From: a virus
DNA: 64,000 nt
IMG/VR virus record: IMGVR_UViG_3300019129_000002
Coordinates: 1-64,000 of that record
Reading direction: 5' to 3' (one strand)
The translations under genes and the position numbers were made by a program. Below, piece after piece: positions 40,364-48,320 of this stretch. Within the stretch, counting starts at the first letter, position 1. Each line of letters starts with the position of its first letter. Below the pieces are notes generated by a model that was not told the DNA's origin, made no database searches, and was given only the letters and a program-made list of their open reading frames with translations.

Positions 40364-40990
40364 ATGGAAGAACTCCCTATCAGAATCATTTACCCTATCA
40401 ATAGAATATTATCCAATCCAAGAGTCCTCCTTTTAGTATGCAACAGAATGGGGGGATTAGAAATAGTCCACCCTGATCAACTAAGAGAGTTCTTTTACTC
40501 CCTAATGGAAATGGATATGCACACACGAGAGATGTATTACTTTGAGGAGTATGACGAAGTTATTTTTGACTTTTATGAAGAAAGTGATACTATCAAGATT
40601 ATGTTTACCACGGGGAGCTTCATGGAAGCCAAGGTTGTGTTAGAAGACCCCGAATCTAGTGAGAAGACCTGGGTGAAGAGTGAAGAAGACTTAGTAACCT
40701 CTATGGAAATTTCGGGAACCCTTATGTCCCAGATCAGAGAGGTTCTTCCAGAAGAAATGAAGCATGACTTTATTCTTACCAGTTTACCTAGTCCTAAAAA
40801 TAACTATCTGATGGATGATAAAGGTAACTACTTTGAAGGGGACTTCAACCTCATTTCTGACCCCTCTAAAGAATATCATTTCACTGCAAGCCTAGACATA
40901 TCTACTAACCAATGGGAGACCAACTATGAGCCAAAAGAAGGCACAGAAAGAAAAGAATTTGGGGAAGGAGATCAACAAGTTAGTAGCTAA
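40364..40990 (+). CDS. Acidic hypothetical protein (208 aa)
   Basis: Many Glu/Asp, N-terminal alpha/beta part, disordered acidic tail. Overlaps the next ORF by 65 bp. Not recognised. Confidence 0.6.
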   Translation: MEELPIRIIYPINRILSNPRVLLLVCNRMGGLEIVHPDQLREFFYSLMEMDMHTREMYYFEEYDEVIFDFYEESDTIKIMFTTGSFMEAKVVLEDPESSEKTWVKSEEDLVTSMEISGTLMSQIREVLPEEMKHDFILTSLPSPKNNYLMDDKGNYFEGDFNLISDPSKEYHFTASLDISTNQWETNYEPKEGTERKEFGEGDQQVSS

Positions 40991-41582
40991 CGGAGAAAAT
41001 TTCATCGAACAGTTGTATTCTCTACAAAAAGAGTTTCAGTCTTTTAAAAATGCTGACAATCCTGACTTTTTGGATGATACTAAATTTGGTGAAGTTTCCA
41101 CCATCTCAATCTTCGAGGCTTTGATTTACACATCATGTCACTTGGAAGAAGACTTTGAGTTGGTGGTTCGTTCTATCCTTTACCCTTGCGTTTATGAAAG
41201 AGTTTTTTCTCAAGACGAGCAATACTTTCTCCATAAGATGCCAGAGAATCCCCCAAAAACTTTGCAAAGACTCTTAGGAGAGGTTAGAAAGGATATTACT
41301 TCTAACCTTTTATCACCTGATAACTTTGATAAGGCACAACGCTTGATGGAATCCGCTATCAAAGAGGAGTTCCTGGTTGAAGTGTATGGGGCCGAAGACC
41401 CTAGATGGAGGGAGGATCAATGTTACGACTTCAAGACAATGAAAGTTTATTATCAGGAAGACCCTACGATTCTTCCTCTCATTTTTGACGGGTTGGATTC
41501 CTACCAACAAAGAAAACTAAAAGTTTCTTTGCAAAATGGTGTCATTTCTTATGTGTCCAGTTATAATAGAAGTGTAAAATAA
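40926..41582 (+). CDS. Hypothetical protein (218 aa)
   Basis: Helical, acidic. Immediately precedes the first polymerase piece, so a polymerase accessory role is conceivable, but no motif supports it. Contains the next promoter at its 3' end. Confidence 0.6.
   Translation: MSQKKAQKEKNLGKEINKLVANGENFIEQLYSLQKEFQSFKNADNPDFLDDTKFGEVSTISIFEALIYTSCHLEEDFELVVRSILYPCVYERVFSQDEQYFLHKMPENPPKTLQRLLGEVRKDITSNLLSPDNFDKAQRLMESAIKEEFLVEVYGAEDPRWREDQCYDFKTMKVYYQEDPTILPLIFDGLDSYQQRKLKVSLQNGVISYVSSYNRSVK
41540..41568 (+). promoter_or_regulatory. Sigma70-like promoter of polymerase piece 1
   Basis: GTGTCA 41540-41545, 17 bp, TATAAT 41563-41568. Confidence 0.5.
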
Positions 41583-41592
41583 GGTCAACAGT

Positions 41593-43368
41593 ATGGAAAC
41601 TAATCCTCTAGGTTATCCTGTCCTAAACAAAAAGAACGCAAAAAAGATTTTCGGTAACTTGAAACCGAAGAACTTTGATCCCTGGGGTATAGAAAATGCT
41701 AAGAGAAACCTTAAAAAATTTGGTATTCCTGTCCCAGTTTATTCAGAAGAAGTTTGGGAGGGTGACTTACCCGTCCCACCACTAAAGGGAGAGGATATTT
41801 TCTCTCATTTTGATAATGTAGCTAATGAACAAGTAGGGAGGTTTATAAAATATGGTGACGAACTGAAAAGTAACCGTGTACAAGTTGACTTTAATCTCTT
41901 ATATCATAATAACATTTCTCCTTCTTTCAAGACTTTCGTAGATACCTTACTGGACCATGTTAAGGGTGGAGTGTGGTTGAGAGCGGAACCCGTAGTAATA
42001 GAGGACGGTGAGGTATTTCTCTTCTTGGACCATGTTGATACTCCCACGGAACCTGGGTTTATCTTTGACACAGAAACATTCGTAAAGTACAAGAACTACC
42101 CAATCATCGGGACAGCTTGCTCCCACAAAGCTATCTATCTATGGATTGCTTCTGAACTGTTGGATCCGAGTCTTCCGAAGGAACAATGGGATCAGTTCAA
42201 CTTTATCAATGTAGGGACTGACAACTTTATTGTTGCCCATAACGCAGCGTTCGATAGAACTAGAACTCAGGCGGCTTACCAGTTAAACAAGCTTGGCCCT
42301 GATAACTTCTGGTTTGATACTCAGTCTGCTCACATTGCTGTCAGCGGGTTAGCTTCTGGTCAACGTTGGCTCTACGCTCTAAATGGGAAAGACCCTAGCT
42401 TACTGTCGGCTGCTGAGAAACGTAAGCTCCGTTACAAACCTGAATGGTTAGGAGAAGGTTCTACCAACTCCTTAGTCGAAGTTTATAACTTTCATGTTGC
42501 ACAACCAAAGTTTCTACTTAACCCTGACACTAAGTTCCTGGGTGATGAAGACAAGGAAACTCGGGATATATTTGTTCTGTCAGAAACCTTGCAGGAGATT
42601 AAGGATCAACTTTACGTAGCCGTTGAGTACGCTATAAAGGACTCCCTCTACACCCATGAACTCTTCCAGGTGTTATGGGGGAAATATAAAGAAACGACTC
42701 CTTCTAAGATCGCTTTTGTAGGTCATTACCACCTTGGAGCATCTAAGGTTCCCTTAGTCCCTGATTGGGAAGAGTGGAAGGAAGAAGCCGAAAAGGTGTG
42801 GGAGTCTCGTAACCAGCAAATGGAAGACAACGTCAAAGCTATTGCTAAGAAAGAGTTCGAGAAGTGGCAAAAGTCTGTCCTTGACGAGAAAGCAGGAGTA
42901 GTTAAGTATATTCACAGTAACTACCCTAAGTTCATGCCTCTACTCTTCGGTTTCAAGACGATGGAGGAACAAATAGAATTTGTTGAGGAGTATGCCCACA
43001 TTGATAAGTTTATTCGCAACTTCTGTAATAAGAAGGGTGAATGGACTTTCAAATGGGTAAAGGGTAGCAACAAGTTTAAACGCCCCGACCTTGACAAGCA
43101 TATTCTAAAGTGGTTAGAACTGCTAGGGTTTGACTGGCATCCTAAGACTACTAAGATGATAGATGACGACTCTTGGATGCGTCAGCTTGACTGGAAGTTT
43201 ACGACTACAGGTACCTATGCCTATAAACCTAACTGGTATCGTAAGTTCCAAGAGAAAACTGTTTCAACTAAGAACAGAACTGCACACTTATTATTGAGGC
43301 TTAAGTGGGATGGAAAGCCTATTTTATTTACCAAAGACAAAGGATGGTGTTTTGATGACGGAAACTAA
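41593..43368 (+). CDS. Pol-gamma-like DNA polymerase, piece 1: 3'-5' exonuclease and spacer
   Basis: 591 aa. Exo I DTE (Asp159-Glu161), Exo II AHNAAFD (Asp221) and Exo III YAIKD (Tyr346, Asp350). Between them the phrases ISxHMAxSGLxS-like HIAVSGLASGQRW and NSLVEVYNFHV match animal mitochondrial DNA polymerase gamma closely. The end, PNWYRKFQEK...LKWDGKPILFTKDKGW, corresponds to the Pol gamma segment ending near HGWGY, where the spacer meets the palm. No polymerase motifs follow. Proofreading subunit of a multi-part enzyme. Confidence 0.85.
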   Translation: METNPLGYPVLNKKNAKKIFGNLKPKNFDPWGIENAKRNLKKFGIPVPVYSEEVWEGDLPVPPLKGEDIFSHFDNVANEQVGRFIKYGDELKSNRVQVDFNLLYHNNISPSFKTFVDTLLDHVKGGVWLRAEPVVIEDGEVFLFLDHVDTPTEPGFIFDTETFVKYKNYPIIGTACSHKAIYLWIASELLDPSLPKEQWDQFNFINVGTDNFIVAHNAAFDRTRTQAAYQLNKLGPDNFWFDTQSAHIAVSGLASGQRWLYALNGKDPSLLSAAEKRKLRYKPEWLGEGSTNSLVEVYNFHVAQPKFLLNPDTKFLGDEDKETRDIFVLSETLQEIKDQLYVAVEYAIKDSLYTHELFQVLWGKYKETTPSKIAFVGHYHLGASKVPLVPDWEEWKEEAEKVWESRNQQMEDNVKAIAKKEFEKWQKSVLDEKAGVVKYIHSNYPKFMPLLFGFKTMEEQIEFVEEYAHIDKFIRNFCNKKGEWTFKWVKGSNKFKRPDLDKHILKWLELLGFDWHPKTTKMIDDDSWMRQLDWKFTTTGTYAYKPNWYRKFQEKTVSTKNRTAHLLLRLKWDGKPILFTKDKGWCFDDGN

Positions 43369-43933
43369 AAAGGAATGTATCCTCCAGATATGTGAGGATT
43401 TCGGTTCCAAGTACCCATTCAAAGTCCCTAGAACTGCAAACGAAGAGTCTTTTGATCGAAGTAGAATACACAATCTTAATCGTGATCCTAATCAGTATAG
43501 TTTTTATCACTGGACCGGGAACGACACAATAAAACTCCCTTACTACTCACTATCTCAACTCTATGTCATCGCCTATAATGAAGCCTTTCAAAAAGAAAAT
43601 AGTTTGCATGATGTCAGGTTGGGAGACGTGGTTCTTAGGGTTATTAAGTACGGGAAGAAAGAACCTTTTGGTCAACACTTGGATATCGACTATGTTAGCT
43701 ATACCGTCGCTTCAGTTAAGGATAATGAAGTAAAACTAAAAGGTAACATCCATTATGGACTTCAAGCTGAGAAGGTAGGGTTAGTGAAAGAGGCAACTCC
43801 TCACTATTTTAATCCTGATGGTGCGGACTTCTCTTTCGTCATGTTCTTTAACCTGCACTTTTCTACTAAACTTACAGACTATCAAAACGTGGGAGAATAT
43901 TTAAATGCTTGCATCTACAAACACAGAGACTAA
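43355..43933 (+). CDS. Hypothetical protein (192 aa) between polymerase pieces
   Basis: ATG 43355 overlaps the end of piece 1 by 14 bp; an in-frame upstream start at 43310 is less likely. Contains VASVKDNEVKLKGN and HYFNPDG; not polymerase-like and not recognised as an endonuclease. Confidence 0.6.
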   Translation: MTETKKECILQICEDFGSKYPFKVPRTANEESFDRSRIHNLNRDPNQYSFYHWTGNDTIKLPYYSLSQLYVIAYNEAFQKENSLHDVRLGDVVLRVIKYGKKEPFGQHLDIDYVSYTVASVKDNEVKLKGNIHYGLQAEKVGLVKEATPHYFNPDGADFSFVMFFNLHFSTKLTDYQNVGEYLNACIYKHRD

Positions 43934-44249
43934 ACGTCTCGAGTTCATTAAACCTTATTTCTCCTTTAGGGGCGGATTTAATACAACTTGTCGTCTAGGG
44001 AAGAAGTGGTTCGACGCACTTAAGGGGGAGAAAGAAGTTCTTCTCACAGGTTATGAAGACCATCATGTTATCCGTGCTGAAGTGGTAACTATTTCCTACA
44101 AACCTTTCTATCGACTCAGTACTATGGACGTAGCTAGTCACCAATATACTCGGGATTTAAGGAGTTTGGAACGGTTAATGAGGGAATGCTATAGTTTGAA
44201 GTTCGACCCTGAAACTGCTTTCGTAACACTTGTAGGATTTGATATATGA
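43905..44249 (+). CDS. Hypothetical protein (114 aa)
   Basis: Overlaps the previous ORF by 29 bp. RGGFNTTCRLGKKWFDALKG and an alpha/beta body; no known motif. Confidence 0.6.
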   Translation: MLASTNTETKRLEFIKPYFSFRGGFNTTCRLGKKWFDALKGEKEVLLTGYEDHHVIRAEVVTISYKPFYRLSTMDVASHQYTRDLRSLERLMRECYSLKFDPETAFVTLVGFDI

Positions 44250-44347
44250 ACCAATTTGGAATATTGTTGTTTTCCGGAGTTAGCGTCTTTTTAATGTGTG
44301 TAGTTTTGTTAACTTTTTTCAATAGTTTTACACAAGGGGGTGATTAG
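44246..44347 (+). CDS. Single-helix membrane peptide (33 aa)
   Basis: ATG in an ATGA overlap. One long hydrophobic helix (FGILLFSGVSVFLMCVVLL) and a short polar tail, the size of photosystem or cytochrome-complex small subunits, but no specific one is recognised. Confidence 0.45.
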   Translation: MNQFGILLFSGVSVFLMCVVLLTFFNSFTQGGD

Positions 44348-44357
44348 ATGTTATAAT
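44327..44357 (+). promoter_or_regulatory. Sigma70-like promoter (weak -35)
   Basis: TTTACA/TTACAC near 44327-44333 and TATAAT 44352-44357 with TG upstream. Drives 44392. Confidence 0.5.
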
Positions 44358-44391
44358 GGTATCATAAGCTTTACGGAGGTAAAGAGCCATT

Positions 44392-44628
44392 ATGTCCGAC
44401 ACACATCGTAATGTTCGCTTCGCTAACCTTAACGCTCGTCGGGTTAGCCGTCATTCTCAGTTGAAAAATGTAACCAACGCTATTGAGCAGATTACCGAAG
44501 AATTCGGAACCGAGATGCTCTATAGTCGGTTACTCAACATAGGTCGTATCCCTAACAACTATGATGACTACCGTGTTAGCGGAGCAAGTGAAATTTTTGT
44601 AGAAGATTGGGAGGAATATTTATCCTAG
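44392..44628 (+). CDS. Small hypothetical protein (78 aa)
   Basis: ACGGAGG ribosome site. Arg-rich N-terminus (HRNVRFANLNARRVSRHS), acidic C-terminus. Not recognised. Confidence 0.55.
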   Translation: MSDTHRNVRFANLNARRVSRHSQLKNVTNAIEQITEEFGTEMLYSRLLNIGRIPNNYDDYRVSGASEIFVEDWEEYLS

Positions 44629-44739
44629 TTAGTAGTTTCAAAAGCACTTCTTTATCCATACTGGGTATCTTTATCCTATGGGCTTTTGTTTGGGGAGTTG
44701 TGTCCTTGTCACAATCCCTAGATATCTCTTCGGAGAGGG

Positions 44740-44768
44740 TGGTCAGTATGGAATAGAACCGTTATAAT
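44740..44768 (+). promoter_or_regulatory. Sigma70-like promoter
   Basis: TGGTCA 44740-44745, 17 bp, TATAAT 44763-44768. Confidence 0.6.
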
Positions 44769-44796
44769 GTTGGTGTCAAAGTCTTTAGTTGTCATG

Positions 44797-45048
44797 ACAC
44801 TTTACAAGAGTAAGGAAACGAAGGCTAAGCTCCTTAACTCCACCCGTGTCTATCTTCTGAAGGTTTACTACCTTGCTCAATCTGAAGACGCTCCTGAAAA
44901 GGAGGCAAAAATAGGTCGGGTCTTGTCAAACTACCCTATAACCAGTTATAATGACTTTGGTTACACCGAAATGTTTGAACTAAACCAACACACAATGGAG
45001 TTTATAGAAAACTATGGTATTGCGTCAAATTCCTCACCCATCGGGTAA
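44797..45048 (+). CDS. Hypothetical protein (about 83 aa) before polymerase piece 2
   Basis: ATG 44797 is preferred, as an upstream in-frame ATG 44767 overlaps the -10 box. Helical (KETKAKLLNSTRVYLLKVYYL). It overlaps piece 2 by 35 bp and contains that gene's promoter. Confidence 0.45.
   Translation, partial: TLYKSKETKAKLLNSTRVYLLKVYYLAQSEDAPEKEAKIGRVLSNYPITSYNDFGYTEMFELNQHTMEFIENYGIASNSSPIG
44923..44952 (+). promoter_or_regulatory. Sigma70-like promoter of polymerase piece 2
   Basis: TTGTCA 44923-44928, 18 bp, TATAAT 44947-44952; 61 bp before the ATG of piece 2. Confidence 0.7.
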
Positions 45049-45625
45049 GAAGGGGCAGAATGTTGGGGTTTTACTCTCAAAGGACTTCGTAAAGGCCCTG
45101 GAAAGTGGTCTGTTGAGTTCTGACTACCCTGAAGCTGAGGAAGCTCTTCAAATAGCAAGGGAGACAAGCTACTGGACATCTGTTAGGAAGAGGGTGTTTG
45201 ACCGTATCTTCCGTGAGGTTAAAAACCCTTATGGTGAGAATGCTAACATCACTCTCCCTGACATTCTTCCACATGGAACCGTAACACGCCGAACCGTAGA
45301 AAACCTTATGGTTACGATGTGTAGCACCAAAAACTATAAAATAGGGTCTGAGCTAAAAACCCGTATCCAAGCTCCAGATGGTTGGAAGGTAGTGGGTGCG
45401 GACTTTGACTCTCAAGAGTTGAGTATCGCTGGTATCTATGCCGATAGTTGGGAGGGAGGGATAAATGGTTGCACAGCACTAGGTTTCCAAGTTCTATCTG
45501 GTTCCAAGGCAAAGGGTTCTGATGGACACACAGTCTTTGCACGTAACATGATGGAAGAGGAGTACAAAGATCTTTACTTTGATCCAGAACTCGGCATCTT
45601 AGAAAAGGTTACTATTGATGAGTAA
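45014..45625 (+). CDS. Pol-gamma-like DNA polymerase, piece 2: palm with motif A
   Basis: 203 aa. Motif A VVGADFDSQELSIAG with metal-binding Asp130; upstream HGTVTRRTVENL and GSELKTRIQAPDGW, downstream GCTALGFQVLSG and KGSDGHTVFA. These run parallel to human Pol gamma (GTITRRAVE, GSELKAMVQAPPGY, GADVDSQELW, GCTAFGW, GTDLHS). It begins at the LPH...NVG point and ends just before the fingers helix. It cannot be an active polymerase alone because motifs B and C are in piece 3. Confidence 0.88.
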   Translation: MVLRQIPHPSGKKGQNVGVLLSKDFVKALESGLLSSDYPEAEEALQIARETSYWTSVRKRVFDRIFREVKNPYGENANITLPDILPHGTVTRRTVENLMVTMCSTKNYKIGSELKTRIQAPDGWKVVGADFDSQELSIAGIYADSWEGGINGCTALGFQVLSGSKAKGSDGHTVFARNMMEEEYKDLYFDPELGILEKVTIDE

Positions 45626-45630
45626 AAGAC

Positions 45631-45660
45631 TTGACCAAAACAACCTTTATCAAATATGCT
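45631..45660 (+). promoter_or_regulatory. Possible promoter
   Basis: TTGACC 45631-45636, 18 bp, TATGCT 45655-45660. Upstream of 45677. Confidence 0.4.
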
Positions 45661-45676
45661 ATCATTATCTTAGAAA

Positions 45677-46040
45677 ATGAATGATAATGACCAGGAATAT
45701 ATCTTACTGTCAAATAATACAGGTGAAGACACTATTTCTGCTACTCTTCATATCAAAGGGGCTTGTGATTTAGGTGAAAACGGGGGGGGAACCTAAAAAG
45801 GATTTTAGACAGATGCGGACTATTGTGAGGATTCTAAAAAAGCAAAGGAGTTCTCAATTGAGAAAGTTAGCCAGAATCGAGAAGATTGATGACATCCTTC
45901 CCATTGAAAAAGCAAATCGGATTAAGGTTACCACTATTGGGGGGTGGGATGTCGTTGTAAAGGAACGGGAACACCGTGTCAGGGAAAGTAAAGTTTCCTT
46001 CAAGGTTACCTCCAATCTCCACCTCTTAAATGAGGGCTAA
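45677..46040 (+). CDS. Hypothetical protein interrupted at a G8 run, between polymerase pieces 2 and 3
   Basis: Frame 1 from ATG 45677 reads MNDNDQEYILLSNNTGEDTI... to DLGENGG and stops at 45796. A second frame from 45774 (possible GTG start) reads EPKKDFRQMRTIVRILKKQRSS... to 46040. The frames join cleanly if the run at 45782-45789 had seven G instead of eight, giving about 120 aa. Either two overlapping genes, slippage on the homopolymer, or a sequence error. Confidence 0.45.
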
Positions 46041-46042
46041 AC

Positions 46043-46072
46043 TTGTCAGATCCCTTACACAAGGGTTATAAT
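46043..46072 (+). promoter_or_regulatory. Sigma70-like promoter of polymerase piece 3
   Basis: TTGTCA 46043-46048, 18 bp, TATAAT 46067-46072; 24 bp before ATG. Confidence 0.75.
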
Positions 46073-46095
46073 GTTTATGTAAACCAGGAGACAAA

Positions 46096-46911
46096 ATGGA
46101 TTACCCTACAAAGACCTTAAAAGACGGGACAGAAGTTTATCAAATCAACGGTGAGTGGTATAAAAAGATTGACAAGGAAAGGAAAGCTCTCCTAAAAGAA
46201 TATAGAGAGTGTGCCAAAGTCTCTAATTATAGCATTCTTTACGGGGGAGGGGCTTATGCTTCCTCTATACCTTGGAAACAATCTTTCCCTATGATGGATC
46301 AGGAAGTTCTTTTTAGCAAGCTTAAAAAAGCCATGGTTAAAAAGAAGGGAGTAAGAGATAAGGAAACTGGACATCTCAGAGGAGGTACAGATTCCGAAGC
46401 TTTTTGTAAGATGGAACAGATTGCTCTGAAAAGTAGGGTTCCCACGTTGCCCGCACTGGGGACTCAAATCACCACGGCTCTAAGACCCAAGGCAGTAAAC
46501 AGTGACTTCGTAACGGGTAGGTTGAATTGGGGAATCCAATGTTCCGGATCTGAGTTCTTAGCTATCTTCCTAACTGCCATCCATTGGTTAGCAGAGGAAA
46601 AAGAAATCCCTTGTCAGTTCATCATCTCCATCCACGATGAAATCTGGTTTATGGTTCCCGAAGAGTATGCTTCGGCATTCGTGGTCTTATTTCAGATTGC
46701 TCACGTTTTTACATGGGCTTACTTCCAAGCTGCTTGTGGGATCTACGAGTTACCTTTGGCAAGAGCTTTCTTCTCAGGTGTGTCATTAGATGACAGAGTG
46801 AGGAAGTCTCCTTACGAATGTACCAAAACTCTAAGCAACCAGAAAGACGAGTCTGATGGGGAAGAAATCACCATGTGGGACTTAGAAAAACGCGGTTGGT
46901 TACATGACTAA
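46096..46911 (+). CDS. Pol-gamma-like DNA polymerase, piece 3: fingers and palm with motifs B and C
   Basis: 271 aa. Motif B RECAKVSNYSILYGGG (Arg37, Lys41), motif C ISIHDEIWFMV (Asp181, Glu182). GGTDSEAFCKMEQIAL, LRPKAVNSDFVTGRLNW and ARAFFSGVSLDDRVRK parallel human Pol gamma GGTESEMFNKLESIA, LEPSAV, TSRVNW and VAFFSAVDIDRCLRK. The tail PYECTKTLSNQ also matches. Own ribosome site (CCAGGAGACAAA). Together with pieces 1 and 2 all catalytic motifs of a proofreading family-A polymerase are accounted for. Confidence 0.88.
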   Translation: MDYPTKTLKDGTEVYQINGEWYKKIDKERKALLKEYRECAKVSNYSILYGGGAYASSIPWKQSFPMMDQEVLFSKLKKAMVKKKGVRDKETGHLRGGTDSEAFCKMEQIALKSRVPTLPALGTQITTALRPKAVNSDFVTGRLNWGIQCSGSEFLAIFLTAIHWLAEEKEIPCQFIISIHDEIWFMVPEEYASAFVVLFQIAHVFTWAYFQAACGIYELPLARAFFSGVSLDDRVRKSPYECTKTLSNQKDESDGEEITMWDLEKRGWLHD

Positions 46912-46937
46912 AAAAACAAACAGATAAAAAGATTACT

Positions 46938-47159
46938 ATGGTTGTTGAAGTAGGTTCTGAAGTTTTCGTTACTAGTATTAAAGACTATGACATCCTTACT
47001 ATTGAAGACGATACCTTTCGTTTCCAATGGGGTTGTGTTATCAGAAAAATCACCGCCTCAAGTCCAGATAAGTTGGGTAATGTAGATTACGAAGTTAAGT
47101 ATTACGCAAGAATAGGAGAAGCAAGTGCAGAAAAAGATTCTAACGTTCAACGCACCTGA
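46938..47159 (+). CDS. Small hypothetical protein (73 aa)
   Basis: Beta-rich, possibly SH3-like (VVEVGSEVFVTSIKDYDIL). Overlaps the kinase gene by 35 bp. Not recognised. Confidence 0.5.
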   Translation: MVVEVGSEVFVTSIKDYDILTIEDDTFRFQWGCVIRKITASSPDKLGNVDYEVKYYARIGEASAEKDSNVQRT

Positions 47160-47700
47160 TAGAGCAGGTAAATCCACCCTAATCAAAGAAATAGAAAGTC
47201 TTGGAAAGGGGGTTAAGGTTATCCACCTTGGGCCACCTCAATGGGACTGGAATAACCCTTTAGAAGACATTGAGGGACACATTAAAGAGTTGCTTGAACA
47301 AACTGAGTATAACACCTTGGTCTATGATAGAGGTTGGATATGCCGTCATGTCTATTCTCAGATCCGGGATAAAGGTTTTGATATGCTAAACGCTATCAAG
47401 TATTTAGAACTCCAGATCCTCCGAAAGAAAGTAGAATGTTATCATGTGATTCTCTACCGTCCTTGGTACTTCTCTGGACCAAAAAACTTTGAGGAGGTTG
47501 ACACGACTTCTACCAATCACTGGGAGACTCTCTATAAAATGGAGAGCCGAAGAAAGGAACACCTTGCTTACTATGATTTTGCTTACGAGTTCTTGACGGA
47601 ACATTCCTTATTCCCTACAATTGAACTTAGGGGACACCAAAGATTTAATGTGGACGATGTCTTAAAAGGAATGTGGACTTATAAGGAGGAAATGGCTTAA
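47125..47700 (+). CDS. Thymidylate-kinase-like P-loop kinase
   Basis: N-terminal NAPDRAGKST (P-loop, residues 9-18; DxxGKST as in dTMP kinases), VYDRGWICRHVY (the DR motif that binds the substrate phosphate) and SRRKEH as LID-type region. 191 aa. GTG start. Phosphorylates a deoxynucleoside monophosphate, probably dTMP, completing the phage dNTP set. A T4 gp1-type broad kinase is an alternative. Confidence 0.7.
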   Translation: MQKKILTFNAPDRAGKSTLIKEIESLGKGVKVIHLGPPQWDWNNPLEDIEGHIKELLEQTEYNTLVYDRGWICRHVYSQIRDKGFDMLNAIKYLELQILRKKVECYHVILYRPWYFSGPKNFEEVDTTSTNHWETLYKMESRRKEHLAYYDFAYEFLTEHSLFPTIELRGHQRFNVDDVLKGMWTYKEEMA

Positions 47701-47916
47701 ATGGCTTTTCCTCCACCCAGGAACTACTCACTACAGATCCAAACTATTTGTCAATGGTTGGACTCTGCACAGTGGGCTCTGGAAGAACTAAATAATGTTG
47801 AACGGGCTAATGAAGACTACTTCTTAGCTTGTCAACTTTCCCGTACTCTCCCCTCCATACCGGAGGAGCTTTTTCGTTGTCTTAAAGAAGTGGGTAAAAA
47901 TCTAGAGGATAGATAA
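47701..47916 (+). CDS. Small hypothetical protein (71 aa)
   Basis: Starts directly after the kinase stop. Helical (WLDSAQWALEELNNVERANE). Not recognised. Confidence 0.55.
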   Translation: MAFPPPRNYSLQIQTICQWLDSAQWALEELNNVERANEDYFLACQLSRTLPSIPEELFRCLKEVGKNLEDR

Positions 47917-47930
47917 AGTAAATAAAGAAT

Positions 47931-48320
47931 ATGAAAACTCTAAAGTCCGAACAAATGGTATCCAATAGCGGTAAAACTGTCGTTATGCCTGAGACAGATG
48001 ATATCGAATGCACTGTCATTTCCTCTGGGAAACAAGTTTGCTTTCGTCCTATGGTAGCTAAAGACCTTCTCGTTATGGAAAGGTTATCAGCACGTCCTAA
48101 ACCAGGGAAGAAAGGACAAGAACAGGCTGGGATGGGTGAAATCGAGATGAGCATCCGTCTTATGGAAAGATTATCAGTTTCACCAGGAAAAATCACCGTG
48201 GTTGAACTTGAAAAGTTAGGAATGAAAGACTTCCAAGCGATCTCTTCTCTTTTAAGTCTAGTGAGTGGTACAGATGACAAAGAAGATGATTACCTAGAGG
48301 ATGGCCTGGGAAACGAATAG
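47931..48320 (+). CDS. Tail assembly chaperone, short form
   Basis: 129 aa: a beta-strand opening (ECTVISSGKQVCFRPMVAKDLL) followed by charged helical sequence, the usual look of gpG-type chaperones, which coat the tape-measure protein. Its 3' end contains the slippery heptamer G GGA AAC at 48308-48314, six bases before the TAG. Assignment rests on the frameshift arrangement and on the neighbouring tail genes. Confidence 0.65.
   Translation: MKTLKSEQMVSNSGKTVVMPETDDIECTVISSGKQVCFRPMVAKDLLVMERLSARPKPGKKGQEQAGMGEIEMSIRLMERLSVSPGKITVVELEKLGMKDFQAISSLLSLVSGTDDKEDDYLEDGLGNE
48308..48314 (+). promoter_or_regulatory. Programmed -1 frameshift site
   Basis: G GGA AAC matches X XXY YYZ and differs only in the last base from the lambda G-GT site GGGAAAG. 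A -1 slip leaves the 47931 frame before its TAG and enters the open frame that runs to 48757. Confidence 0.7.

Noticed and set aside
44628-44756. Open frame with a membrane helix (SILGIFILWAFVWGVV)
   Set aside because: No usable start codon in frame; it may be a remnant, so no gene was called.
41593-46911. Polymerase fragmentation as simple sequencing frameshifts
   Set aside because: The gaps are 1.6 kb and 0.5 kb, contain other genes and promoters, and each piece has its own start, so indels cannot explain it.
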